A program made the position numbers and the translations under genes. Positions 15,864 to 24,153 of a stretch of 64,000 nucleotides of DNA are shown piece by piece. Position 1 is the first letter of the stretch. The number at the start of each line of letters is the position of its first letter. The notes beneath the pieces were generated by a model. That model did no database searches. It saw nothing but the letters and a program-made list of their open reading frames with translations, and was not told the DNA's origin. The stretch is from Gammaproteobacteria bacterium LSUCC0112 (GTDB lineage Bacteria > Pseudomonadota > Gammaproteobacteria > Pseudomonadales > Pseudohongiellaceae): the NCBI GenBank assembly GCA_004535785.1, contig SPIB01000001.1:1135637-1199636 (forward strand), read 5' to 3'.

Positions 15864-17231
15864 ATGGCTATTGCAGTTGTTTTATTCCTGCTTGTGGTTG
15901 GAACCGTTGTTTTCCACTTTGCCAGTCCCTGGTGGTTTACTGACATCGCAGCACACTGGTCCAACATAGATTTCACAATTAATCTGACTTTTTGGGTCAC
16001 CGGCTTTGTTTTTATCGCTGTGAACCTCTTTTTGGCCTATAGCGTTTATCGTTATCGCCAGCGCAAAGGGTCAACTCACACGGCTGTCTACGAGCCAGAA
16101 AATGCCCGACTGGAGTCAGGTCTGACCATTTTGACCACCATTGGCGTGGTTGCAATGCTGGCCCCCGGCCTCTTTGTCTGGGCGCAGTTTGTGTCGGTAC
16201 CTGATGATGCCATGGAATTTGAAGCCTTTGCATCACAATGGCAGTGGTCATTCCGTTACCCTGGTGCTGATGGCGTATTAGGCACAGCAGACATCCAGCA
16301 CATCTCCGAACTCAATCCTTGGGGCGTTAACCCTAATGACCCTAATGGTCAGGATGATGTTGTTGTGAAAAGGCCCACCATGGTGCTACCACTTAATCAG
16401 CCGGTTAAGGCGCTACTGCGCTCTCGTGATGTTCTGCACAACTACACCGTGCCTCAATTTCGCGTAAAGATGGATATGGTGCCGGGAATGGTGTCGTACT
16501 TGTGGCTGACACCGACCCGAACTGGCTCATTTGAAATACTCTGTGAGCAGTATTGTGGCCTTGGCCATCACATTATGCGCGCTACGGTTGAAGTGATGGA
16601 GCCTGCTGATTTCCAGAATTGGCTGAATGCACAAGCAACGTTTGCTCAAACCCAACAACGGGTGGCTGCAGATACCACTGTGGGACAACAACAGTACGCC
16701 GTTTGTGCCAGTTGCCACGGGGCCAACGGCGAAGGCAATCGTGCCCTGAATGCTCCAAAACTGGCAGGTTTGCAGCCGTGGTATATCGAAAGACAGTTGC
16801 GGTACTACCAGGAAGGTGTTCGCGGAAGCAATCCGGAAGACAGCTTCGGTCAGATGATGGCACCCATGGCCAGCATGGTTAATTCCGAATCGGCACGGCG
16901 CAATGTCTCCGCGTACATATCAACTCTGCCAGCGCCCGCTTCCAGCGTCACTTTGCCTGTGGGGGATGCCGCCAGAGGCATGCGTATCTACGAAGCAAAT
17001 TGCGCGGCATGCCACGGTAGCGATGGCAAAGGTAGCTGGGCGACGGATGCGCCTTCTCTGGCTGGCATGGATGACTGGTATCTGGCAAATCAATTGAACA
17101 ACTATCGAACCGGGATTCGCGGCGATCACGATGGTGATGACTATGGTTATCAGATGGTTTCCATGGTTAAGGCCATGCGTACACAACAACAACAAGATGA
17201 CGTAATCACCTATATCAACTCTCTTCGTTAG
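15864..17231 (+). CDS. coxB: Cytochrome c oxidase subunit II with two fused cytochrome c domains
   Basis: Electron-entry subunit of a haem-copper oxidase. The 455-residue protein has an N-terminal hydrophobic helix, two further membrane helices (about 38-60 and 88-110), a CuA cupredoxin domain with His192, Cys227, Cys231, His235 and Met238, then two class I cytochrome c domains with CASCH (281-285) and CAACH (380-384). The two haem domains resemble each other and cytochrome c4, so this is a caa3-like oxidase carrying its own dihaem donor. ATG 15864 is preceded by AGAAGGA. First gene of a five-gene plus-strand operon (subunits II, I, III-like, III-like, IV-like). Confidence 0.95.
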   Translation: MAIAVVLFLLVVGTVVFHFASPWWFTDIAAHWSNIDFTINLTFWVTGFVFIAVNLFLAYSVYRYRQRKGSTHTAVYEPENARLESGLTILTTIGVVAMLAPGLFVWAQFVSVPDDAMEFEAFASQWQWSFRYPGADGVLGTADIQHISELNPWGVNPNDPNGQDDVVVKRPTMVLPLNQPVKALLRSRDVLHNYTVPQFRVKMDMVPGMVSYLWLTPTRTGSFEILCEQYCGLGHHIMRATVEVMEPADFQNWLNAQATFAQTQQRVAADTTVGQQQYAVCASCHGANGEGNRALNAPKLAGLQPWYIERQLRYYQEGVRGSNPEDSFGQMMAPMASMVNSESARRNVSAYISTLPAPASSVTLPVGDAARGMRIYEANCAACHGSDGKGSWATDAPSLAGMDDWYLANQLNNYRTGIRGDHDGDDYGYQMVSMVKAMRTQQQQDDVITYINSLR

Positions 17232-17251
17232 AAGGGCCGGAGGAACAACAA

Positions 17252-19018
17252 ATGGCTTATGTACCTTTAGCCGATCAGGATGATGCACACGCGCTGCATG
17301 ACCCGCAGAGTTTTGTAACCAAATATATATGGAGCCAGGATCATAAAGTGATCGCGATCCAATATGGCGGCGTTGCGATTTTTGTTGGCCTTATCGCGCT
17401 GGGGCTGTCGATCATTATGCGCCTTCAACTGGGTTTCCCTGACACCGTCAGCTTTATTGATCCCGCCTTTTATTATCAGGCAGTGACGATGCACGGCATG
17501 ATCATGGTGATTTACCTGTTGACCGCGCTTTTTCTGGGTGGTTTCGGCAATTACCTGATTCCACTGATGTGCGGAACACGGGATATGGTGTTTCCGTTCC
17601 TCAATATGTTGAGTTTCTGGTTTTATCTGCTCTCTGTGCTGGTTCTGTTGGCCAGCTTCTTTATCCCGGGCGGACCCACTGGTGCCGGTTGGACGTTATA
17701 TGCGCCTCAATCGATATCTATGGGTACCCCAGGTTATGAGGGCGGCATTCTGTTTATGCTGATTTCTCTGGCGATATTTATTGTGGCGTTCACCATGGGT
17801 GGCCTCAACTATGTCACTACGATTTTGCAGGCACGCACACGTGGTCTGACCCTGATGCGTTTGCCGTTGTCAATTTGGGGCATATTTACCGCAACTGTAC
17901 TTGGACTATTTGCGTTTCCAGCATTATTGGTGAGTGCAATCATGCTCGGTTTTGATCTGGTGCTGGGAACCAGTTTCTTTATGCCCGCCATGATGGAACT
18001 TGGCGAGCAGTCCAGCTATGACGGTGGTAGTCCAATTCTTTTCCAGCATCTGTTCTGGTTTTTTGGTCACCCTGAAGTTTATATCGTGGCGTTGCCTGCG
18101 TTTGGCCTGGTTTCAGATGTGATATCGACACATGCCAGAAAGAACATTTTTGGTTATCGCATGATGGTGTGGGCAATCATTGCCATCGGTGGCTTAAGCT
18201 TTATGGTTTGGGCACACCACATGTATGTCAGCGGCATGAATCCCTATTTCGGATTTTTCTTTGCCACGACAACACTCATTATCGCGGTACCCACTGCGCT
18301 GAAAGTCTACAACTGGGTACTCACGCTGTGGCAGGGAAATATCCGGCTTAATACCCCAATGTTGTTCGCGATTGGATTTATTTTCACTTTTGTTCATGGT
18401 GGCCTGACGGGGCTATTCCTGGGCAATGTGATCATTGATATTCCGCTGGCAGATACCTATTTTGTGGTAGCTCATTTCCACATGGTAATGGGCGTTTCAC
18501 CGGTATTGGTGTTGTTCGCAGCGTTGTACCATTGGTATCCCAAAGTAACAGGACGCATGTTTAACGAGACCCTTGGCAAGGTGCATTTCTGGTGCACATT
18601 TCTGGGCACGTACGCCATTTACCTACCTATGCACTATCTCGGCTTCCTTGGCATGCCGCGCCGATATTTTGAGATGGGTAGTACTGACTTTGTTCCCGCG
18701 TCGGCGCAGGCACTGAATGCCAATATAACGCTTGCTGCCATTTTTGTGGCTGTCGCTCAAATACTGTTTTTTGTAAATATTTTCTGGAGCCTTCGTAAAG
18801 GTGACAAGGCGTCTGGCAACCCTTGGGGCGCAACCACCCTGGAATGGCAAACGCCTGATACGCCGCCCAAGCATGGGAGCTGGGGGGATGAGCTGCCCTC
18901 TGTTTACCGATGGGCATACGACTACAGTGTACCGGGACATAAGGAAGACTTTATTCCACAAAATGAACCTGGCGAAGAGTATGAAAAAACTCATCATACC
19001 TCTGGAGGCCACGCATGA
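17252..19018 (+). CDS. coxA: Cytochrome c oxidase subunit I (second oxidase)
   Basis: Catalytic subunit that reduces oxygen at the haem a3-CuB centre and pumps protons. The 588-residue protein has at least 12 helices. Visible ligands include the haem-a His in 'MHGMIMV', the HPEVY motif (CuB His, cross-linked Tyr and the D-channel Glu of A1-type enzymes), the His pair in AHHMYV, and HFHMVMG with the haem ligands. The C-terminal extension is soluble and longer than in the minus-strand copy. A GGAGG precedes the ATG; the stop overlaps the next gene's start (ATGA). Confidence 0.96.
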   Translation: MAYVPLADQDDAHALHDPQSFVTKYIWSQDHKVIAIQYGGVAIFVGLIALGLSIIMRLQLGFPDTVSFIDPAFYYQAVTMHGMIMVIYLLTALFLGGFGNYLIPLMCGTRDMVFPFLNMLSFWFYLLSVLVLLASFFIPGGPTGAGWTLYAPQSISMGTPGYEGGILFMLISLAIFIVAFTMGGLNYVTTILQARTRGLTLMRLPLSIWGIFTATVLGLFAFPALLVSAIMLGFDLVLGTSFFMPAMMELGEQSSYDGGSPILFQHLFWFFGHPEVYIVALPAFGLVSDVISTHARKNIFGYRMMVWAIIAIGGLSFMVWAHHMYVSGMNPYFGFFFATTTLIIAVPTALKVYNWVLTLWQGNIRLNTPMLFAIGFIFTFVHGGLTGLFLGNVIIDIPLADTYFVVAHFHMVMGVSPVLVLFAALYHWYPKVTGRMFNETLGKVHFWCTFLGTYAIYLPMHYLGFLGMPRRYFEMGSTDFVPASAQALNANITLAAIFVAVAQILFFVNIFWSLRKGDKASGNPWGATTLEWQTPDTPPKHGSWGDELPSVYRWAYDYSVPGHKEDFIPQNEPGEEYEKTHHTSGGHA

Positions 19019-19641
19019 GTCTTTATCAAGATGTAACTAATAAACCTTGGGATCAGGTAGGCTTGCCTGATGGGATAGAAAGTAAACCCGTGTTTGCCGT
19101 CAGTAATGAACGGCTTGCGTTGACGGTGTTTATGATTATCGCCAGCGTAGTTTTTTCGCTATTGGTCGTCTCCTATTATATTCGAATGAATATTGGCGAC
19201 TGGGTACCGATGAGTATACCCACGCAAGTTTGGCTAAACACCGCGCTACTTGTTTTAAGCAGTGTGTTTATGCAGGGCGCGGTTTTTGTTTCGCACAAAC
19301 AATTGTCAGTCAGCCTCTACAGTGGGGCGGGGTTGCTGTTTGGTATCGGCGGACTGTTCGCTATCGCTTTTGTGGCTGGCCAATATCAAGTGTGGGGTTT
19401 ACTTGCTGATACAGGGCAAGGTATTCGCAGCAATCCAGCAAACTCTTTCTTTTATTTGCTGACAAGTGTCCATGTCGCACACTTGGGAGGTGGTTTATGG
19501 GTGTGGAGCAAGTCTGCGATCCGTTTAACACACGCTGCAACATCCGATCATTTTCATCAAACTTTTAGTCTTTGTGCAGTGTATTGGCATTTCCTGCTGA
19601 TCGTCTGGATCGGCTTGTTTCTGCTTTTAGCCAACACATGA
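19015..19641 (+). CDS. Cytochrome c oxidase subunit III-like protein, first copy
   Basis: Membrane subunit of the oxidase coded upstream. The 208-residue protein has five predicted helices and C-terminal segments typical of the subunit III family ('SVHVAHLGGGLW', 'YWHFLLIVWIGLF'). It lacks the two N-terminal helices of classical seven-helix subunit III. The start overlaps the coxA stop (ATGA). It is followed after 40 bases by a second subunit III-like gene. Having two different III-like genes side by side is a feature of this operon type. Confidence 0.85.
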   Translation: MSLYQDVTNKPWDQVGLPDGIESKPVFAVSNERLALTVFMIIASVVFSLLVVSYYIRMNIGDWVPMSIPTQVWLNTALLVLSSVFMQGAVFVSHKQLSVSLYSGAGLLFGIGGLFAIAFVAGQYQVWGLLADTGQGIRSNPANSFFYLLTSVHVAHLGGGLWVWSKSAIRLTHAATSDHFHQTFSLCAVYWHFLLIVWIGLFLLLANT

Positions 19642-19681
19642 ACGTTTAACTTTTGAGACGCATGATAAACAGGAATTGATT

Positions 19682-20368
19682 ATGAGCCATTCAAGCACGT
19701 TGGCCGAGGCCGGTAACAACCAGGACGGTTTAAGCGGACTCGTTAAGGACTGGTCGACCGACAAGCAGACATACCATGTGCCTTGGGGCAAGGCCATGAT
19801 GTGGATTTTCCTTGTTAGCGATACATTTATTTTTTCATGTTTCCTTGTTGGGTACATGACCGTTCGCGTTTCAACAACAGATCCGTGGCCACTGGCAACT
19901 GAAGTATTTGCCTTGTCTTTTTTTGGTAGCGACCCCATCCCGCTCATTTTGATTGCCTTGATGACGTTTGTTTTGATTACCAGCAGCGGGACAATGGCGT
20001 TGGCAGTGAATTATGGCTATCGCCGTGACCGAAAGAAAACAGTTCTCTTAATGATCGCAACCGCTGCATTGGGCGCGACTTTTGTCGGCATGCAAGCCTT
20101 TGAATGGTCAAAGTTGATTGGTTACGGCGTTAGACCATGGAGCAATCCATGGGGAGCACCACAGTTTGGTTCGGTTTTTTATATGGTTACCGGATTTCAC
20201 GGACTGCATGTGTCGGCAGGCGTCATTTATCTGCTATTGGTAGCACGGAAAGTCTGGCGTGGTGACTATGAAAAAAAGGGATATGAGATAGTCGAGATCA
20301 CCGGCCTTTATTGGCATTTTGTGGATCTGGTCTGGGTATTTATTTTTGCATTCTTCTATTTGTTGTAG
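19682..20368 (+). CDS. coxC: Cytochrome c oxidase subunit III-like protein, second copy
   Basis: Membrane subunit of the second oxidase. The 228-residue protein has five helices, and the segments 'GFHGLHVSAG' and 'GLYWHFVDLVWVFIF' are close to those of canonical subunit III. ATG 19682 is preceded by AGGA; a TTG two codons upstream is the alternative. The soluble N-terminus (about 45 residues) before the first helix is hydrophilic. It closely follows another III-like gene and precedes a small subunit IV-like gene. Confidence 0.88.
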   Translation: MSHSSTLAEAGNNQDGLSGLVKDWSTDKQTYHVPWGKAMMWIFLVSDTFIFSCFLVGYMTVRVSTTDPWPLATEVFALSFFGSDPIPLILIALMTFVLITSSGTMALAVNYGYRRDRKKTVLLMIATAALGATFVGMQAFEWSKLIGYGVRPWSNPWGAPQFGSVFYMVTGFHGLHVSAGVIYLLLVARKVWRGDYEKKGYEIVEITGLYWHFVDLVWVFIFAFFYLL

Positions 20369-20403
20369 GTGTTTGATTGCAATTCTAATAAGGGGATAAA
20401 GGT

Positions 20404-20754
20404 ATGTCGTCAGCAAGCGGTCAACAACACCCTTTGGGTATTTATTTAAAGGTCTGGATTCTTCTGTTCGTACTGAGTCTGTTTAGTTATATGGTTGATT
20501 ACCTGCATGTCCAGGGACCTTTACGCTGGACCTTGGTTCTGGTGTTTATGGCACTAAAGGCAGGATTCATCATGGCTATTTTTATGCATGTGATGTGGGA
20601 AAGGATGGCACTTGCCCTGACAATCCTAGGGCCGCCGTCTATTCTTTTACTACTGATATTGTTGATGGCGATTGAGGGAAACTACACCGAGAGCGCACGT
20701 GTTCAGTATCTCGGTCACGACCCCATGGCAACACCGGGGCACGTCAGTCATTAG
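20404..20754 (+). CDS. Cytochrome c oxidase subunit IV-like small membrane protein
   Basis: Accessory subunit of the second oxidase. The 116-residue protein has three hydrophobic helices with the 'KAGFIMAIFMHVMWE' type segment seen in the bacterial subunit IV (CoxD/CyoD-like) family. It is the last gene of the operon and is followed at once by an intrinsic terminator. It probably stabilises the I-III complex; that role is known for the family rather than visible here. Confidence 0.85.
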   Translation: MSSASGQQHPLGIYLKVWILLFVLSLFSYMVDYLHVQGPLRWTLVLVFMALKAGFIMAIFMHVMWERMALALTILGPPSILLLLILLMAIEGNYTESARVQYLGHDPMATPGHVSH

Positions 20755-20767
20755 CCAATGTTGTTAG

Positions 20768-20800
20768 ACAAACGCGCGAGGTGTCGCGCGTTTGTTTTTA
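20768..20800 (+). terminator. Intrinsic terminator of the second oxidase operon
   Basis: Perfect 12-base stem (ACAAACGCGCGA / TCGCGCGTTTGT), 4-base loop and a T-run. It lies 13 bases after the subunit IV-like gene and just before the stop of a convergent gene, so it may also stop transcripts from the minus strand. Confidence 0.9.
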
Positions 20801-20808
20801 ATCTACTC

Positions 20809-21459
20809 TTATCCCAGACTTGAAAGCCCCAGTAGCTTCTCAAGATCGGCCTTAATATCTTGAATCGGGTGATGCGGTTCGTAGTACATCATCACGTTTC
20901 CGACCGGGTCTACAAAAAATACGTAGTTATTGTTCTCCAGATCCAGAATCACGTTGCTTTTTGCGAGATTCTCTAAAATTTTGGATTTGTCACCCTGAGC
21001 GATTCCCATACTTGGAAACTCATCTCTGAAAAAGTCAGCTGTTTCTTTCGGGAGACTGGCACCTGTTGCATTGAGGTAGTACCGCCGGACTCGAGGCATG
21101 TCTTCATTTAAGGTGATGTGCATTTGACGCAACAGATGGATTCGTTCCCTGCAAACCGTGTCGCAAGTATTGGCTGTTACAAAAACCATCAACCATGGCT
21201 GTGGTGCATAGTCATCATCATTTTCGATCTGTGCAATCAGTTCTTCAAAACTCTTGAACAAAGGTATGCCTATCGCGTCAGTCATCGCGAGATCGGTTAT
21301 ATCTGCGGGTGGCAGAATAAGAATTCCCTTGTTTACGGTGCTGCCGAATCCACCACTTTCTACTGCATTTCGATAGGTGATCGTCGCAAGTGTGATTGGA
21401 ACAAAAGCGATAAAAAGCAAAAACGCCAGTTTGAGTTTGTTGCGTGTGGTGTCTTGCAT
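20809..21459 (-). CDS. Sco/thioredoxin-like cytochrome oxidase assembly protein
   Basis: Probable membrane-anchored thiol protein of cytochrome oxidase biogenesis. The 216-residue protein has an N-terminal anchor (about 10-28) and a thioredoxin-like domain with C99-D-T-V-C103, the CxxxC spacing of Sco proteins. At the place of the Sco copper-binding His it reads 'FVDPVGN', so the third copper ligand is missing and a thiol reductase role fits better than copper storage. ATG 21459 has GGAGAG upstream and lies one base after the SURF1 stop. An upstream frame to 21540 lies within surf1. The equivalent gene next to SURF1 exists in Pseudomonas; there ctaA follows, here it does not. Confidence 0.82.
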   Translation of the reverse strand: MQDTTRNKLKLAFLLFIAFVPITLATITYRNAVESGGFGSTVNKGILILPPADITDLAMTDAIGIPLFKSFEELIAQIENDDDYAPQPWLMVFVTANTCDTVCRERIHLLRQMHITLNEDMPRVRRYYLNATGASLPKETADFFRDEFPSMGIAQGDKSKILENLAKSNVILDLENNNYVFFVDPVGNVMMYYEPHHPIQDIKADLEKLLGLSSLG

Positions 21460-21460
21460 T

Positions 21461-22195
21461 TTATCTCTCCAGTTTTTTGAAACTAAACAATAAATAGAGC
21501 ACAAATAATACCAGCGCCATGATGAACCACTGAACTGCATAAGCTCGGTGGACTTCAGGCCTCATATTTATCGCTGACCAGTTGGTTTGCAAGACACCTG
21601 TAGAGTTTTCATCCAACCGTATCAAGTGTGGTCGTACACGCTCACCCAATACGTCATTGATATTTTGAAAATCTATTTTCTGAATGACCTTCGGCCAGAT
21701 ATCTGTATTGGATTCCTCTTCACCCAACACCATCAATGCACCATCAGGAACATAAACATGACCACTGATTACTGCCTCATCTTCACTGACATCCAGTGAA
21801 GGAAGATGTTGCCGGGAGACTCCTTGAGCAATCCAGCCTCTGTTGACCAACAGGATTCCATCGTCTGTATAAAATGGGGTTACAACTTCGTATCCCACGA
21901 CTGAATTATGTATTCGATTGTCCAACAGCCATTGACGTTCTTTATCAAAACGACCAGTTGCATGTATAGAAACCCAGTTCAAGTCATTCGTATTCCAGTC
22001 GATAGTTGCAGCATCAACAGACGGGTCCTTCATACGTTGTTCATACACGTTTTCAGCAGTAATTTTTTGTTGTTCTCGATCAAGTTGCCAGTATCCCAGG
22101 TTCAATAGCAACGGCAAAAAAAGAAACGTAAATAATGTCATTCGCCAATCAAACTTGAATTGGTATTGGCGCTTGTTGTTACCTGTGTTTCGCAA
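21461..22195 (-). CDS. SURF1-family cytochrome oxidase assembly protein
   Basis: Assembly factor for haem a insertion in aa3 oxidases. The 244-residue protein has the SURF1 layout: a helix near the N-terminus (about 19-37), a long periplasmic domain with 'LGYWQLDREQQK', 'LLDNR' and 'VNRGW' segments, and a C-terminal helix (about 222-240). One base separates its stop from the next gene's ATG, so they form an operon. Divergent from the small DUF2909 gene, leaving about 60 bases for promoters. Confidence 0.93.
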   Translation of the reverse strand: MRNTGNNKRQYQFKFDWRMTLFTFLFLPLLLNLGYWQLDREQQKITAENVYEQRMKDPSVDAATIDWNTNDLNWVSIHATGRFDKERQWLLDNRIHNSVVGYEVVTPFYTDDGILLVNRGWIAQGVSRQHLPSLDVSEDEAVISGHVYVPDGALMVLGEEESNTDIWPKVIQKIDFQNINDVLGERVRPHLIRLDENSTGVLQTNWSAINMRPEVHRAYAVQWFIMALVLFVLYLLFSFKKLER

Positions 22196-22255
22196 AGTGC
22201 AGTGTCCTTCTGGGTTCTGCTATCATGCTATTTTGAATTTCTGGCAGGGCCAATT

Positions 22256-22462
22256 ATGTTAAGAACGCTGATCGTGTTTTTACTCATCGCTATTGTTGTA
22301 TCCCTTATTACGGGATTCGTGTTTTTCTACAAAGATAAAGGCCGCTCCAAGCGAGTGATGTACGCGTTGGGTATCAGGGTAACCTTGGCTGTTATTTTAA
22401 TGATTTGTGTATTCTACGGCTTTTCAACCGGGGAATTGACCATGCAGACGCCTTGGAATTAA
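22256..22462 (+). CDS. Small twin-transmembrane protein (DUF2909 family)
   Basis: A 68-residue protein with two membrane helices (about 3-22 and 40-58) separated by a short basic loop ('YKDKGRSKR'). Its place between cox subunit III and SURF1, pointing away from both, matches the DUF2909 gene of the Pseudomonas cox cluster. ATG 22256 has AGGG upstream. Function is unknown; the context suggests oxidase assembly or stability. Confidence 0.82.
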   Translation: MLRTLIVFLLIAIVVSLITGFVFFYKDKGRSKRVMYALGIRVTLAVILMICVFYGFSTGELTMQTPWN

Positions 22463-22520
22463 CGCATGGGTCTTCTGTAAAAAGTTCCAGAAAACTGATT
22501 TTTTGATACTACAGAAAAAT

Positions 22521-22552
22521 AACGGCCCGCTAAACTGCGAGCCGTTTTTTTG
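22521..22552. terminator. Bidirectional terminator between DUF2909 gene and coxC
   Basis: Stem AACGGC-CCGC / GCGA-GCCGTT (one mismatch) followed by seven T on the plus strand. On the minus strand the same stem is followed by ATTTTT. It can stop both convergent genes. Confidence 0.85.
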
Positions 22553-22561
22553 TGCTGTTGT

Positions 22562-23488
22562 TTACAGGCAGTAAACAAAAATAAACAGTCCTACCCACAC
22601 CACGTCTACAAAGTGCCAGTACCATGCTGCTGCTTCAAACCCGAAATGATCATCGGGTTTGAAGTGGCCCTTCATGCAACGGAGCAACATCACGATCAAC
22701 ATGAATGTGCCCAGTGTAACGTGGAATCCGTGGAAGCCAGTAAGCAAGAAGAACGTTGATCCGTAGATGCCTGAATTCAACGTAATTCCATAGTGACCGT
22801 AAGCTTCACGGTATTCGAGTACCTGAAGAACAAGGAAGATAAGTCCGAGTGCTACTGTCACGACCATCCACTGGATAAGACGTGCACGGTTTTCCGCTTT
22901 CAGGGCTACGTGAGCATAGTGCAGTGTTACCGATGAAGTGATCAGAATTACCGTGTTCCAGAAGGGCAGGTAGCCTGACATGAAGCTGACGCTCCACTCT
23001 TTTACGTTCAAGCCTTCATGGGGATTCGCAAATACGCTCGAGTCGGGATTCGCGAGTAATGGCCATGCGGCCTGAAACTCAGGCCATAACACGTCACCGG
23101 CAATGCCTTTGGCACCCTCACCACCAAGCCAGGGCAAGGACAGTTGTCGAACATAGAACAGCGCACCAAAAAATGCGGCAAAAAACATAACTTCGGAAAA
23201 AATGAACCACATCATGCCCCAAACATACGAGCGCTTGAGCTGATCGCTGTTCATGCCAGCATGATTTTCACGTATTACGGTGGCGAACCAATTGAACAGG
23301 ATTGTCGACAGGATAAGGAAACCGATAATAGCTATCCATGTAGATGTCGTAACACTGTTACCTGCAGCTATATCGTTTAATACATTACCCAATCCAAAGA
23401 CGGTTAATACCAAACCAATAGAGGCAAAAAACGGAAACTTGGTTTGTTCCGGTACATAATAAGCACTTTGCGAGCTTCCGCTGGCCAT
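22562..23488 (-). CDS. coxC: Cytochrome c oxidase subunit III (aa3 oxidase)
   Basis: Seven-helix core subunit of the canonical aa3 oxidase. The 308-residue protein has the family segments 'FIFSEVMFFAAFF' (conserved Glu near the lipid/oxygen path), 'HYAHVALK', 'GFHGFHVTLG' and 'AWYWHFVDVVWVGLF'. It is fourth in the minus-strand operon coxB-coxA-cox11-coxC. Confidence 0.96.
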   Translation of the reverse strand: MASGSSQSAYYVPEQTKFPFFASIGLVLTVFGLGNVLNDIAAGNSVTTSTWIAIIGFLILSTILFNWFATVIRENHAGMNSDQLKRSYVWGMMWFIFSEVMFFAAFFGALFYVRQLSLPWLGGEGAKGIAGDVLWPEFQAAWPLLANPDSSVFANPHEGLNVKEWSVSFMSGYLPFWNTVILITSSVTLHYAHVALKAENRARLIQWMVVTVALGLIFLVLQVLEYREAYGHYGITLNSGIYGSTFFLLTGFHGFHVTLGTFMLIVMLLRCMKGHFKPDDHFGFEAAAWYWHFVDVVWVGLFIFVYCL

Positions 23489-23522
23489 CTTATATCTCCA
23501 AAAATAACAATTTTATTCTTAA

Positions 23523-24092
23523 TTACCGAATCGCAACTGCCTGAGCGTTTTTGCTTTTCTCAGTTATGTCATACAAGGTATACGACAACGTGAGTTTTGT
23601 GATGCTTGCCGGAATTTCCGGATCGACAAAAAAGCGAATAGGCATGTCAGCGGATTCACCGGGTTGTAATAATTGCTCTTCAAAGCAAAAACATTCTATT
23701 TTATTCAGGTGCGCAGCCGCTGCATTGGGCGCAACACTCGGAATTGCCTGTCCAACCATCACAGTAGTTCTCGGGTTTGTTACCCGATAACTAACCACAT
23801 TCACTTCACCTGGTTTTACTGAAATCTGGGCCACTGACGGCTCAAATACCCAGCCCATTTCGGCGCTGTGATGTGCCATAAACTGGACGGTAATTTGTCG
23901 CTGCTCGTCTAACAACAAACCAGCTTCAGCTTCAGCTACACGACCACCGGTTTTGCCATTTAGCCCTGTCAAATCACAAATAACATCGTACAGTGGTACC
24001 AGAGCAAAACCAAAAGCGAACATGCCCACAACGGCTAACAACAATTTACGAACAACTTTTTTGTTATTAAGTGGTGCTACATCTTTATTCAT
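23523..24092 (-). CDS. ctaG: Cox11/CtaG copper chaperone for the CuB centre
   Basis: Membrane-anchored copper donor to the CuB site of subunit I. The 189-residue protein has one helix (about 15-34), then Cys39, and a periplasmic immunoglobulin-like domain with the copper motif C134-F-C136-F, all typical of Cox11. It lies between coxA and coxC, spaced 61 and 34 bases, as in Pseudomonas. Gene symbol ctaG is used for Cox11 in alphaproteobacteria; the Bacillus CtaG is unrelated. Confidence 0.95.
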   Translation of the reverse strand: MNKDVAPLNNKKVVRKLLLAVVGMFAFGFALVPLYDVICDLTGLNGKTGGRVAEAEAGLLLDEQRQITVQFMAHHSAEMGWVFEPSVAQISVKPGEVNVVSYRVTNPRTTVMVGQAIPSVAPNAAAAHLNKIECFCFEEQLLQPGESADMPIRFFVDPEIPASITKLTLSYTLYDITEKSKNAQAVAIR

Positions 24093-24153
24093 GGCATTTA
24101 CTCCGGCACATTTGTATCAATAATTACCAGATTTGCTCACTAACCGATTGCAA

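Noticed and set aside
15009-20754. Second oxidase block as a mobile element
   Set aside because: No transposase, integrase, flanking repeats or tRNA site is visible; base composition is not obviously different. An old recombination event is possible but not a defined element.
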